A stretch of DNA of 64,000 nucleotides from Blastococcus atacamensis (GTDB lineage Bacteria > Actinomycetota > Actinomycetes > Mycobacteriales > Geodermatophilaceae), in NCBI RefSeq assembly GCF_002938425.1, contig NZ_POQU01000002.1, positions 1-64,000 on the forward strand, written 5' to 3'. The notes under the pieces are model-generated. The model was not told the DNA's origin and searched no databases. It saw nothing but the letters and a program-made list of their open reading frames with translations. How positions within the stretch are numbered: position 1 is the first letter of the stretch; every line of letters starts with the position of its first letter. The translations under genes were made by a program, and so were the position numbers. Positions 15,865-24,628 of the stretch are shown piece after piece.

Positions 15865-17751
15865 ATGCCCGACGTGACCTGGGCCGCCGAGTACTTCGAG
15901 CTGCTGCTCGAGGACGCCGCCGCCATCGAGTACGAGCGCCCGCTGGTGCGCGCCCGCGCCGCGGGTGCGGCCGGGGAGGAGCTGGCCGAGCTGGAGCGGG
16001 CCAAGCTGCTGGCGCTGCAGGTGCGCGAGGCGTTCGCGGCGCGTCGTCGTCGCGAGTCGGAGCTGTCCGCCCTGTTCGACACCGCCAACGACCTGGCCGC
16101 GCTGCGAGGCGTGGACTCCGTGCTCACCGCGATCGTCCGGCGGGCGCGGTCGCTGCTGGGCACCGATGTCTCCTACCTGACCCTGCACGACCCCGTCGCG
16201 GGCGACACCTACATGCGGGTCACGGACGGCTCGGTGTCCGCCCGCTTCCAGTCCCTCCGCCTGCAGATGGGCGCGGGCCTGGGCGGGCTGGTGGCCCAGT
16301 CGGCGGCGCCGTACGCCACCGCCAGCTACTTCGCCGACGCCCGGTTCCGCCACACCGACGAGATCAACGACGGCGTCCTGGAGGAGGGGCTGGTCGCGAT
16401 CCTCGGGGTCCCGCTCATCCGCGGGTCGCAGGTGATCGGCGTGCTGTTCGCCGCCGACCGGACGGAGCGGACCTTCGACCGCTCCGAGGTGTCGCTGCTC
16501 GGCTCGCTGGCCGCGCACGCCGCCATCGCGCTGGACAACGCCCGGCTGCTCGAGGAGACGCGGTCGGCGCTCGACGAGCTGTCGGCCGCCAGCCGCGAAC
16601 TGCGCGCGCACTCCGCGATGGTCGAGCGCGCGGCCGGCGCGCACGACCGGTTCATCGACGTCGTCCTGCGGGGCGGCGGGGTGGAGGACGTCGCGGCGGC
16701 GGTCACCGAGGCGCTGGGCGGGAGCATCACGGTGCTGGACGAGGACGGTCGGGTGACGCCGGCCGACGTGGCCGCCGAGCTCCCCCCGGACCCGGCCGGC
16801 GCCCTCACGCTGGCCCGCTCGACCGGCCGCACCGTGCGGGACGGCAGCTGGTGGACCGCCGCGGTGACCGTCGACAGCGAGCTGCTGGGCGGGCTGGTGC
16901 TGCACCGGGAGGAGGAGCTCTCCGAGGGCGACCAGCGCATCCTCGAGCGGGCGGCGCTGGTCACGGCGCTGCTGCTGCTGATCCGGCGGACGGCCGGTGA
17001 GGCGGAGAACCGCGTCCGCGGCGAGCTGCTGGAGGAACTGCTCAGCGGGAGCATGCGCGACCCCGACGGCATCCGGGAGCGCGCCCGGCGGCTGGGCGCC
17101 GACCTGGACCGCCCGCACGCGGTCGTCGTCGCCCGCGTGGAACCCCGGTGCCGCCCCCGGGCGCTCGCGGCCGCCACCCACCTGGCCGCGACGCGCGGCG
17201 GGCTCGCCGGCACGCACGAGGGCAGCGTCGTCGTGTGCCTGCCCGATCTGACGCCCGGGGCGGCCGCGTCCACCGTGCGCTCCGACCTCGCCAACGCCGG
17301 CGCCGGCCCGGTGACCGCCGGAGGCGCGGGCCCGGCGCGGGGCCCGGGGGCCGTGGCGTCGGCGCACGCGGAGGCGGCCCGCTGCGCGGCCACGCTGGTG
17401 GCACTGGGCCGCGGCGGCACCTCGGCGAGCGCGGCGGAGCTCGGGTTCTTCGGCCTGCTGCTCGGCGAGGGGCGGGACGTGCGCGGTTTCGTCGACGCCA
17501 CGCTCGCACCGGTGCTGGAGTACGACGTCCGGCGGGGCACCGATCTGGAGGGCACGCTGCAAGCGTTCTTCGACGCCGGCAACTCCCCCGCCCGTGCGGC
17601 CGACGTGCTGCGCGTCCACGTCAACACCGTGACCCAGCGGTTGGAGCGGGTGGGTCGGCTGCTCGGCAAGGACTGGTCCTCCCCCGCCCGCGCCCTGGAG
17701 ATCCAGCTGGCCCTGCGCCTGCACCGGCTCACCGACGCCGTCCCCGGGTAG
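15865..17751 (+). CDS. GAF plus PucR/CdaR-type HTH regulator
   Basis: 628 aa. A helical N-terminus (~1-60) leads to a GAF domain (~65-220; FDTANDLAALRGVDSVLTAI, GVPLIRGSQVIGVLFAADR). A central CdaR-like region follows, and at the C-terminus (~555-620) the PucR HTH: FFDAGNSPARAADVLRVHVN, TVTQRLERVGRLLG. Such proteins control catabolic operons in Actinobacteria. Its place behind bdhA and the divergent MHS transporter makes it their likely regulator. ATG 15865 lies just after repeat copy B; there is no good Shine-Dalgarno. Confidence 0.85.
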   Translation: MPDVTWAAEYFELLLEDAAAIEYERPLVRARAAGAAGEELAELERAKLLALQVREAFAARRRRESELSALFDTANDLAALRGVDSVLTAIVRRARSLLGTDVSYLTLHDPVAGDTYMRVTDGSVSARFQSLRLQMGAGLGGLVAQSAAPYATASYFADARFRHTDEINDGVLEEGLVAILGVPLIRGSQVIGVLFAADRTERTFDRSEVSLLGSLAAHAAIALDNARLLEETRSALDELSAASRELRAHSAMVERAAGAHDRFIDVVLRGGGVEDVAAAVTEALGGSITVLDEDGRVTPADVAAELPPDPAGALTLARSTGRTVRDGSWWTAAVTVDSELLGGLVLHREEELSEGDQRILERAALVTALLLLIRRTAGEAENRVRGELLEELLSGSMRDPDGIRERARRLGADLDRPHAVVVARVEPRCRPRALAAATHLAATRGGLAGTHEGSVVVCLPDLTPGAAASTVRSDLANAGAGPVTAGGAGPARGPGAVASAHAEAARCAATLVALGRGGTSASAAELGFFGLLLGEGRDVRGFVDATLAPVLEYDVRRGTDLEGTLQAFFDAGNSPARAADVLRVHVNTVTQRLERVGRLLGKDWSSPARALEIQLALRLHRLTDAVPG

Positions 17752-17754
17752 CGC

Positions 17755-17810
17755 GAGGACCCCGCCCTCCCCACGCTTCGCAGGCTCAGGGCGGGCCCCG
17801 GGACGGGGCC
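17755..17810 (+). repeat. Gene-terminal palindromic element, copy C
   Basis: It begins three bases after the regulator's TAG. Imperfect outer arms GGACCCCGCCC and GGGACGGGGCC surround ACGCTTCGCAGGCTCAGGGC. The more diverged of the copies. Confidence 0.75.
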
Positions 17811-17823
17811 TTAGCCTGGTCCG

Positions 17824-18696
17824 GTGCCGTCCCCGCCGACCTCTGCCGTGCTCGGGCGCGAGGAGTGGACCGCACGCGCCGCCGCGCACGAGGCGCGGAT
17901 CGACCGGTGGACCGAGCCGCACCGGGAGCGCCGGCGCCGCGGGGAGTCGCACCCGGTCCTGGACTTCCTCTTCAGCTACTACTCGCAAGCCCCCGGCCGG
18001 CTGCGCCGCTGGCACCCCGGTCCGGGAACGCAGCTGGCCGGGCCCGCACCGCACGCGGACTGGCGCTGGTACGCCGCCGACGGCGCGACGGTCCACCTCG
18101 ACGCCGAGGCCTACGTCGCCGACCGCGGCGACACAGTCCGCTTCGTCCGGGGGCTGCTGGCCGCCACCGCCTCCCGTCCGGCGTTCAGCGGCTGCTTCGG
18201 GCTGCACGAGTGGGCGATGGTCTACCGGGACACCCGGACCCGGCACGCCGTCCCGCTGCGGCTGGGCCGGGAGGGCACCGACGCGGTGGTCGAGGCGCAC
18301 CCGATCCGGTGCACCCACTTCGACGCCTTCCGGTTCTTCACGCCCCAGGCGGTGGGGCGCAACCGGCTGCAACCCACCCGGGAGTCGCAGGCCGACCTCG
18401 AGCAGCCGGGCTGCCTGCACGCCGGCATGGACCTCTACAAGTGGGCCTACAAGCTCAGCCCCGCCGCTCCGGGCGATCTGGTCGCCGACTGCTTCGAGCT
18501 CGCGGTCGAGATCCGGGAGCTGGACATGCGCGCCTCGCCGTACGACCTGCGCGCGCACGGGTACGAGCCGGTGGCGATCGAGACGCCGGAGGGCAAGGCG
18601 GCCTATGTCGCCGCGCAGCGCGGGTTCGCCGAGCGCGGCGCCGTCCTCAGGGCCCGGCTCGTCGACCTCTGCGACCAGCTGCTCGGCGCGTCCTAG
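17824..18696 (+). CDS. Conserved protein, often labelled 3-methyladenine DNA glycosylase
   Basis: 290 aa, GTG start with a TAGCCT -10 six bases upstream, so probably leaderless. The sequence (HPVLDFLFSYYSQAPGRLRR, GCFGLHEWAMVYRD, HFDAFRFFTPQAVGRN, GCLHAGMDLYKWAYKL) matches an actinobacterial family commonly annotated as 3-methyladenine DNA glycosylase. I see no helix-hairpin-helix/Asp or AAG-type signature, so the name is not supported by visible catalytic residues. It is convergent with the liv operon. Confidence 0.7.
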   Translation: MPSPPTSAVLGREEWTARAAAHEARIDRWTEPHRERRRRGESHPVLDFLFSYYSQAPGRLRRWHPGPGTQLAGPAPHADWRWYAADGATVHLDAEAYVADRGDTVRFVRGLLAATASRPAFSGCFGLHEWAMVYRDTRTRHAVPLRLGREGTDAVVEAHPIRCTHFDAFRFFTPQAVGRNRLQPTRESQADLEQPGCLHAGMDLYKWAYKLSPAAPGDLVADCFELAVEIRELDMRASPYDLRAHGYEPVAIETPEGKAAYVAAQRGFAERGAVLRARLVDLCDQLLGAS

Positions 18697-18705
18697 CTCA
18701 CCATT

Positions 18706-18768
18706 CCGGGTCCCGGCTCGCCGTCGACCGTGAGCCAGGACCCGGGATGATCAGGTCTCCTGATCATC
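18706..18768. repeat. Hairpin plus GATCAGG palindrome (second repeat family)
   Basis: A 13-bp stem with one mismatch (CCGGGTCC-c-GGCTC, 18706-18719, with 18732-18745) is followed at once by GATGATCAGG-tct-CCTGATCATC (18746-18768). TGAGCCAGGACCC and the GATCAGG palindrome recur at 46111-46145. Here it lies between convergent genes and can act as a bidirectional terminator. Confidence 0.75.
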
Positions 18769-18775
18769 AGCGCCC

Positions 18776-19909
18776 TCACACGCCGTCGCGGGGGTTCGCG
18801 CCGCCGAGGCCCGCGCCCACCTGCTCGCGCAGCTGCTCGACCACCCGGCCCGGCGCGGGCCCTCCGCCGCCCGACCGGCGCCCGGCACGCCGCTCCCGCA
18901 GCCGGTCGACGAGCCCGGCGATGCCGCCCGGCACGAAGAAGACGACGAGGATGAACAGCGTCCCGAGCAGGAACAGCGGCTCCGACAGCGGCACCCGGAG
19001 CCAGCCGGGCAGGTCCTGCACCGCCGGGGAGTTCGCCAGGTCGGTGAGCCGGCTGTCGAGGTAGGTGTAGAGCACGCCACCCACGACGGCGCCCCAGCGG
19101 CTGCCCGCACCACCCAGCACCACCATGACCAGCAGGCCCAGCGTGAAGTCCGACGTCGTGGTGCGGGGCGTCGACCCGCCGAGCAGCAGCAGGTGGGTGA
19201 TGCCGCCGAGCGCGGCGAGCAGCCCGGCGATCACGAAGACCAGCAGCTTGAAGCGGTAGGGCTGCAGGCCGAGCACCTCGACCCGGCCCTCGTTCTCGCG
19301 GATGGCCTGCCAGACCTTGCCGGCCCGCGAGCCGGTCACCCAGGTGACGACGACGTAGACCAGCACCAGGTAGGCCAGCGCCAGCCAGTAGAGGTTGACC
19401 GTGTTGAGGACGCCGACGAAGGCGTCGGGCACCTGGTCACGATCGAGCGCGAGGCCTTCCTCGCCACCCGTGAGGCCGCCCGGGTCCTGCAGCACGATGA
19501 TCGACCCGACCTGCGCGGTCGCCAGCGTGACCATCGAGAACGCGATGCCCGACACCCGCAGGGCCACCGCGCCCACCAGCAGCGGGAGCACGATGCCGAC
19601 CGCCGTGGTCAGCGCCAGGGCAGCGCCCAGGCCCCAGCCCAGCTCGGTCAGCGCCAGGTTCGCGGCGTACGTGCCGGCGGCGAAGTAGAGCGCGTGGCCG
19701 AACGACAGCAGCCCGGTGAACCCGAACAGCAGGTCGTAGGAGAGCGCGACGCCGCCGAAGATCAGGCACAGCGCGAGCAGCTGCAGCGTGCCCGGGCTGT
19801 TGAGGACGCCGTCGAAGAGCCCGGGCAGCTGGAGGGTGGAGTAGGGCAGCACCGCCAGGACGGCGAAGACGACCAGCGGCACCAACCGCCGCAGGGAAAT
19901 CCGGTTCAT
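18776..19909 (-). CDS. livM: Branched-chain amino-acid ABC permease LivM
   Basis: 377 aa, about ten membrane segments. LivM signatures include YDLLFGFTGLLSFGHALYFA and the EAA-like loop VWQAIRENEGRVEVLGLQPY. The C-terminal ~45 residues are a charged Gly/Arg-rich extension. It forms the membrane channel with LivH. Last gene of the liv operon, ten bases after livH. Confidence 0.9.
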   Translation of the reverse strand: MNRISLRRLVPLVVFAVLAVLPYSTLQLPGLFDGVLNSPGTLQLLALCLIFGGVALSYDLLFGFTGLLSFGHALYFAAGTYAANLALTELGWGLGAALALTTAVGIVLPLLVGAVALRVSGIAFSMVTLATAQVGSIIVLQDPGGLTGGEEGLALDRDQVPDAFVGVLNTVNLYWLALAYLVLVYVVVTWVTGSRAGKVWQAIRENEGRVEVLGLQPYRFKLLVFVIAGLLAALGGITHLLLLGGSTPRTTTSDFTLGLLVMVVLGGAGSRWGAVVGGVLYTYLDSRLTDLANSPAVQDLPGWLRVPLSEPLFLLGTLFILVVFFVPGGIAGLVDRLRERRAGRRSGGGGPAPGRVVEQLREQVGAGLGGANPRDGV

Positions 19910-19919
19910 GACGCCTTCC

Positions 19920-20804
19920 TCATGCCAGCCGAGCCGTCAGCCCGCTGGGGCGCGCCAGCAGGACGGCGGCGAGCAGCAGCACGACCGACAGGTCGCCCAC
20001 CCCGCTGGCCGCGTAGTAGTTGGCGAACTGCTGGACCAACCCGACCAGCACCGCGGCCACCGCGGTTCCGGTGATGGAGCTCATCCCGCCGATCACGACG
20101 ACGATGAACGCGAAGATCAGCAACGAGGTGCCCTGCCCCGGCGAGATCGAGCCGAGGTAGATACCGCCGAGGGCACCGGCCAGCGCGGCGAACGCACCAC
20201 CGATGGCGAAGACCAGCGTGAACGCACGGCGGACGTCGATGCCGAGCGCGGTGACCATCGACCGGTTCTCCACGCCGGCCCGGATGATCAGGCCGAACCG
20301 GGTGAACCGCAGGAAGGCCAGCACCGCGACCAGGACGACGACGGCGCTCCCGATCAGGAGGAAGCGGTCGTTGGGCACGTTGGCGCCCAGGACCGACGTG
20401 GTGCGCTGGGTCCACTCCGGCCGCGGGAAGGGGTGCGGATCCGCGCCCCACGTGGCCCGGACCAGCGCGACCAGCGCCAGGCTGAGCCCGACGGTGACCA
20501 GCACCTGCTCGATGTGCCGTTCGTAGAGCGGTCGGATGAGCGCGAGCTCGATCAGGGCCGCGACGGCGGTGCCGACCGCCACCCCGAAGACGACGGCCAG
20601 CACGAAGCCCCAGCCGGTGGAACCGGCGCCGGGCAGGTGGTCCGAGGCCCACCAGGTGCCGTAGGCACCGATGGTGAGGAAGGCGCCGTGGGCGAAGTTC
20701 AGCACCCCCATGAGGCCGAAGATCAGCGACAGCCCGGAGGCGACGAGGAAGTACAGGGCGGCGAGCCCCAGACCGGTGATGGTCAGCAGGACGACGGTGG
20801 ACAT
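19920..20804 (-). CDS. livH: Branched-chain amino-acid ABC permease LivH
   Basis: 294 aa, about eight membrane segments. The LivH motif GLSLIFGLMGVLNFAHGAF lies near the N-terminus, and RAGVENRSMVTALGIDVRRA is the coupling loop contacting the ATPases. Its start codon shares one base with the livF stop, so the genes are translationally coupled. Confidence 0.92.
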   Translation of the reverse strand: MSTVVLLTITGLGLAALYFLVASGLSLIFGLMGVLNFAHGAFLTIGAYGTWWASDHLPGAGSTGWGFVLAVVFGVAVGTAVAALIELALIRPLYERHIEQVLVTVGLSLALVALVRATWGADPHPFPRPEWTQRTTSVLGANVPNDRFLLIGSAVVVLVAVLAFLRFTRFGLIIRAGVENRSMVTALGIDVRRAFTLVFAIGGAFAALAGALGGIYLGSISPGQGTSLLIFAFIVVVIGGMSSITGTAVAAVLVGLVQQFANYYAASGVGDLSVVLLLAAVLLARPSGLTARLA

Positions 20805-21547
20805 CAGGCGTGCCCTCCCGTCGTCGCCACGCCCAGCAGCTCGCGCGTGCGATCGGCGTCGGCCATCAGCTCGGGGGCCGGGCCGCTCCAGGCGATCCGG
20901 CCCTGGTCGACGACGATGGCGTCGTCGGCCATCCGCCGGACGACGGTCAGGTTCTGCTCGACGAGCAGGATCGTCACCTCCTCGGCCGCACGGGCCAGCA
21001 CCTCGGCCACCTCGGCGACCAGCAGCGGTGCCAGCCCCTTCGTCGGCTCGTCGATGAGCAGCAGCTGGTTGTCGTTGAGCAGCAGCCGGGCGATGGCCAC
21101 CATCTGCTGCTGACCGCCGGACAGCGTTCCGGCCAGCTGGCGGCTGCGCTGCTTGAGCTCGGGGAAGAGCTCGTAGACCCGGTCGTGGTGGTGGGGGGAG
21201 TTCCGCCGCTCGGCGAGGGTGAGGTTCTCCGCGACGGTGAGCCCGCCGAAGACCTCCCGGTCCTCGGGGGCGTAGCCGATGCCGTGGCGCACGATCTCGT
21301 GCGTCCGGCGGCCGGACAGCCGCTGGTTGCGCCCGTCGGAGCCGGTGAACTCGATGGTCCCGGTGGAAGGCACGAGGCCGAGGACGGCCTTGACGGTGGT
21401 GGTCTTGCCGGCACCGTTGCGGCCGAGCAGCGCGGTCACGCCACCCCGCCGGACGGTCAGGTCGACGCCCTGCAGGATGTGGCTGCCCGACAGCCGCACG
21501 TGCACGTCGGACATCCGGAGCAGGGGTGGCGTCACGGTCCCGCTCAC
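20804..21547 (-). CDS. livF: Branched-chain amino-acid ABC ATPase LivF
   Basis: 247 aa. Walker A GRNGAGKTT, Q-loop region GYAPEDREVFGGLTVAENL, signature LSGGQQQ, Walker B LLLIDEPTKGLAP and the H-region are present. PEDREVFGGLTV is typical of LivF rather than LivG. It overlaps livG by 4 bp. Confidence 0.92.
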   Translation of the reverse strand: MSGTVTPPLLRMSDVHVRLSGSHILQGVDLTVRRGGVTALLGRNGAGKTTTVKAVLGLVPSTGTIEFTGSDGRNQRLSGRRTHEIVRHGIGYAPEDREVFGGLTVAENLTLAERRNSPHHHDRVYELFPELKQRSRQLAGTLSGGQQQMVAIARLLLNDNQLLLIDEPTKGLAPLLVAEVAEVLARAAEEVTILLVEQNLTVVRRMADDAIVVDQGRIAWSGPAPELMADADRTRELLGVATTGGHA

Positions 21548-22341
21548 AGCTCCTCCCCCAGGTAGGCCTGCTGCACCGCGGGGTCGCTCGTCACGCGGGC
21601 GGGGGTGTCCAGGGCCAGCAGCCGGCCGTGGTGCATGACCGCGACCCGGTCGGCCAGACCCAGCAGCACGTCCATGTGGTGCTCGACCATCAGCACCGTC
21701 TTGCCCTCCTCGCGGTGCACGCCGGCGATGACCTCGGTGAGCCCGGCGACGTCCTCGATGCTGACGCCGGCCATGGGCTCGTCCAGCAGCACGATCGCGG
21801 GGTCGGTCGCCAGGAGGATGGCCAGCTCGAGCTTGCGCTTGTCGCCGTGCGACAGCGCCCCGGCCAGCCCCTCGCCACGCCGCGCCAGACCGACCCGCTC
21901 CAGCGACCGGGCCGCCACGTCGTGGGCGGCGTCGCGGTCGCGGACGCGCTGCCAGGGCCGCAGGCTGCCGCCCAGCTTGGCCTGCGCGGCCAGCCGGACG
22001 TTCTCCCGCACGGTGAGCCCGGCGAAGACCGAGGACGCCTGGAAGGTCCGCCCCATCCCGCGGCGGGCCCGGGCGGAGGGACTCGCGCCGGTGACGTCGG
22101 TGCCGTCGAGCCGGACGGTGCCCCCGGTCGCGGGCAGCAGCCCGGACAGCAGGTTGAACAGCGACGTCTTGCCGGCCCCGTTGGGTCCGATGACGGCGAC
22201 GAACTCACCGCGAGCGACGTCGAAGGAGACGTCGTCGACGATGACCGCCCCGCCGATGGCGCAGGTGAGGCCGGCGACCTGCAGCACCGGCGCGCCCGCC
22301 AGAGGGCTGGCGGCCGGTGCCGGCTGGGTGCTCATGGGCAC
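21544..22341 (-). CDS. livG: Branched-chain amino-acid ABC ATPase LivG
   Basis: 265 aa. Walker A GPNGAGKTS, LSHGDKRKLELAILL signature region and Walker B VLLDEPMAGVS; the GMGRTFQ stretch is the LivG hallmark. Two starts are possible: GTG 22341, with GGAG five bases upstream, or ATG 22335, spacing eleven. The former is listed. Confidence 0.9.
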   Translation of the reverse strand: MPMSTQPAPAASPLAGAPVLQVAGLTCAIGGAVIVDDVSFDVARGEFVAVIGPNGAGKTSLFNLLSGLLPATGGTVRLDGTDVTGASPSARARRGMGRTFQASSVFAGLTVRENVRLAAQAKLGGSLRPWQRVRDRDAAHDVAARSLERVGLARRGEGLAGALSHGDKRKLELAILLATDPAIVLLDEPMAGVSIEDVAGLTEVIAGVHREEGKTVLMVEHHMDVLLGLADRVAVMHHGRLLALDTPARVTSDPAVQQAYLGEEL

Positions 22342-22354
22342 GCTGGCTCCGGGT

Positions 22355-23581
22355 TCAGGAACCGGACGCGACCGGCGGGGCGGTCGTCTCGGCGTCCAGC
22401 GTCTCGACGAGGACCGGCACCAGCTCGCCGTCCTTCTCCTCCAGGCGGGCCTGGAACATCGGCTGCAGCAGCGCGTGGTCCTCCTCGCGGACGGTCAGCT
22501 CGCCCTTGACACCGTCGAAGGTCCAGCCCTCCAGGGCGTCGACCATCGCCGCGACGTCGTCGCCGCCCTCCTGGATGGCGCGGACGATCATCTGCGCGGT
22601 GGTGAAGCCGTCGGGGGTGAAGAGGTCGACCTCGCCCCCGTCGGCCTCGACCCGCTCGGCCATCGCCTTGCTGACGTCGTTGTCGACCGCCTCGGCGAAG
22701 AAGTGCGACAGGTAGTCGATGCCGGTCGCCGAGGCGCCGAAGGTCGGGTACGAGGCACGGATGTCGAGGCCGGTGACGACGGTCGAGGACTCGAGCACGC
22801 CCTGCTGCCCCATCGCCTGCCACATGGCCGGCGCCGTCTCGCCGGCCCAGGCCACGAAGACCAGGTCCGCCCCGGCGTCGCGGGCCTGCGACGCGAACGG
22901 GGTGAGGTCGGTCGCCGACGCGGGCACCAGCAGCGGGGTCACGGTCGCCCCGCCCTTCGTGCCGAGGACCGCGGTGACGGCGGCGACGTTGGCCTGGCCG
23001 AAGGCGCTGTCCTGGGCGACGACGAGGACGTTCTTGCCGGCCGGCTCCCCGATGAACGACTGCGCGGTCAGGATGTCCTGGTAGGTCTGGCGTCCGGACC
23101 GGAACGTGTTGTCGTTCAGCCCGGTCACCGCGTCGGTCGCGGCCGGCCCCGAGATGAAGAGGACGTCGTTCTGGTCGGCGAGCGGGGCGACCTGCGTGGC
23201 GACGCCGGAGGAGGTGGAGCCCGCGAGGACCTTCACGCCCTGCCCGATCAGGTCGGTGGCCTCGGCGACGGCCTTGGCCGGGTCGCCGGCGTCGTCCCGC
23301 TCGATGACCTCGATCTTCCGGCCGTCGACCTCGCCGGTGCCGTCGGTGGCGTAGTCGAGACCGGCCTCGAAGCCCTGCAGGTACTGGGCGCCGTACGTGG
23401 CCAGAGGGCCGGACTTGGAGTAGACGAGCCCGACCTGGACGGGTGCGCCGTCCTCGCCGGAGGCGCCGCCCCCCGAACTGGACGCGGTCGGACTGCCGCA
23501 GGCGCTGAGGGCGAGGACGCCGGCCGCCGCCACCGCCAGGGTGGCGGACCGGGACCGGGACCGGGAAGGGGTGCGGGACAT
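22355..23581 (-). CDS. Branched-chain amino-acid/amide ABC substrate-binding lipoprotein
   Basis: 408 aa. A lipoprotein signal with Arg/Ser-rich n-region, hydrophobic ATLAVAAAGVLA and lipobox LSAC (Cys28) is followed by a Ser/Gly linker. The periplasmic-binding type 1 fold (Leu/Ile/Val-binding family) begins VQVGLVYSKSGPLATYGAQY. GAGGAGATCGCC fixes ATG 23581. First gene of the five-gene liv operon, with 13 bases to livG. The true ligand (branched-chain amino acid, amide or another small molecule) is not determined by sequence. Confidence 0.9.
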   Translation of the reverse strand: MSRTPSRSRSRSATLAVAAAGVLALSACGSPTASSSGGGASGEDGAPVQVGLVYSKSGPLATYGAQYLQGFEAGLDYATDGTGEVDGRKIEVIERDDAGDPAKAVAEATDLIGQGVKVLAGSTSSGVATQVAPLADQNDVLFISGPAATDAVTGLNDNTFRSGRQTYQDILTAQSFIGEPAGKNVLVVAQDSAFGQANVAAVTAVLGTKGGATVTPLLVPASATDLTPFASQARDAGADLVFVAWAGETAPAMWQAMGQQGVLESSTVVTGLDIRASYPTFGASATGIDYLSHFFAEAVDNDVSKAMAERVEADGGEVDLFTPDGFTTAQMIVRAIQEGGDDVAAMVDALEGWTFDGVKGELTVREEDHALLQPMFQARLEEKDGELVPVLVETLDAETTAPPVASGS

Positions 23582-23783
23582 GGCGATCTCCTCGGGATGT
23601 GCGTCAGTGCACAGTGGGCTGCACCACACCGTAGGGAGCCGGTGATCACGTGCCCATGTGGGTGCCTGCCACACCCTGCGGTCGATCTATGGGTTCAGCC
23701 CACGGACCGAGGCGCCGACGGGGCGCAGGGAGGGGCCGCGCGCCCCCGAACCCGCCCGCCACGCGGCCCCGTAGGGTGCCGAC

Positions 23784-24617
23784 GTGAGCTCCCCGGGCGA
23801 CGACCGCTGGATCCGGCTCGACGGCACGGCCAACACCCGCGACCTCGGTGGCCTGCCCACCGCGGACGGTGGCCGGACGATGTCCGGGCGGATCCTGCGC
23901 AGCGACAACCTGCAGACCCTCAGCCCGGACGACGTCCGGCGGCTGGTCGGCGAGCTCGGCCTGCGGCAGGTGATCGATCTGCGCACGACGGCGGAGGTCC
24001 TGCTGGAGGGGCGCGGGCCGCTGCGCGATGTGCCCGAGGTCGCGCACCGGCACTTCACCCTGCTTCCGGAGCGCGGCTCCCACACCGACGTCTTCGCGGT
24101 GGAGGAGGACGACGCCCCGGTCGACCTGCCGGCCGGCTGGATGGAGTCCCTCCTCCCCCGCCAGGTCGCCGCGCACGACGAGGGCGAGCCTCCGGCCGTG
24201 CGCTCGTACCTGGGCTACCTCGGGCAGCGCGGCGACAACGTCGTCGCGGCGCTGCGGGCCATCGCGCACAGCGGGCCCGGTGCCTCGGTCGTGCACTGCG
24301 CCGCCGGCAAGGACCGCACCGGCGTGGTCTGCGCGCTCTCCCTGGCCGTCGCCGGCGTTCCGCACGACGAGATCGTGGCCGACTACGCGATGACCGCCCA
24401 GGTGATCGACGGCGTCGTCGCGCGGCTCGCGGCTTCACCCACCTATGCCGACGACATGGTCAGCCGCGACGTCGCCAGCCACACGCCCCGGGCCGAGACC
24501 ATGGACCGGGTGCTCACCCTGCTCGACGAGCGCTTCGGCGGGCCGCTGGGCTGGCTGACCACCCACGGGTTCGGCCCCGAGGAGCAGGCCGCACTGAGGG
24601 CCCGCCTTCGCGCCTGA
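23784..24617 (+). CDS. Tyrosine-protein phosphatase, PtpB-like
   Basis: 277 aa. The P-loop HCAAGKDRTGVV (nucleophile Cys172, Arg178) with the Lys after Gly is diagnostic of the MptpB/PtpB class, which also accepts phosphoinositides. The N-terminal TANTRDLGGLPTADG... RILRSDNL motif belongs to the same family. There is no signal peptide. GTG start; TAGGGT lies six bases upstream, consistent with a leaderless transcript. It ends 12 bases from the convergent diguanylate cyclase. Confidence 0.9.
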   Translation: MSSPGDDRWIRLDGTANTRDLGGLPTADGGRTMSGRILRSDNLQTLSPDDVRRLVGELGLRQVIDLRTTAEVLLEGRGPLRDVPEVAHRHFTLLPERGSHTDVFAVEEDDAPVDLPAGWMESLLPRQVAAHDEGEPPAVRSYLGYLGQRGDNVVAALRAIAHSGPGASVVHCAAGKDRTGVVCALSLAVAGVPHDEIVADYAMTAQVIDGVVARLAASPTYADDMVSRDVASHTPRAETMDRVLTLLDERFGGPLGWLTTHGFGPEEQAALRARLRA

Positions 24618-24628
24618 AACGCCCCGTC

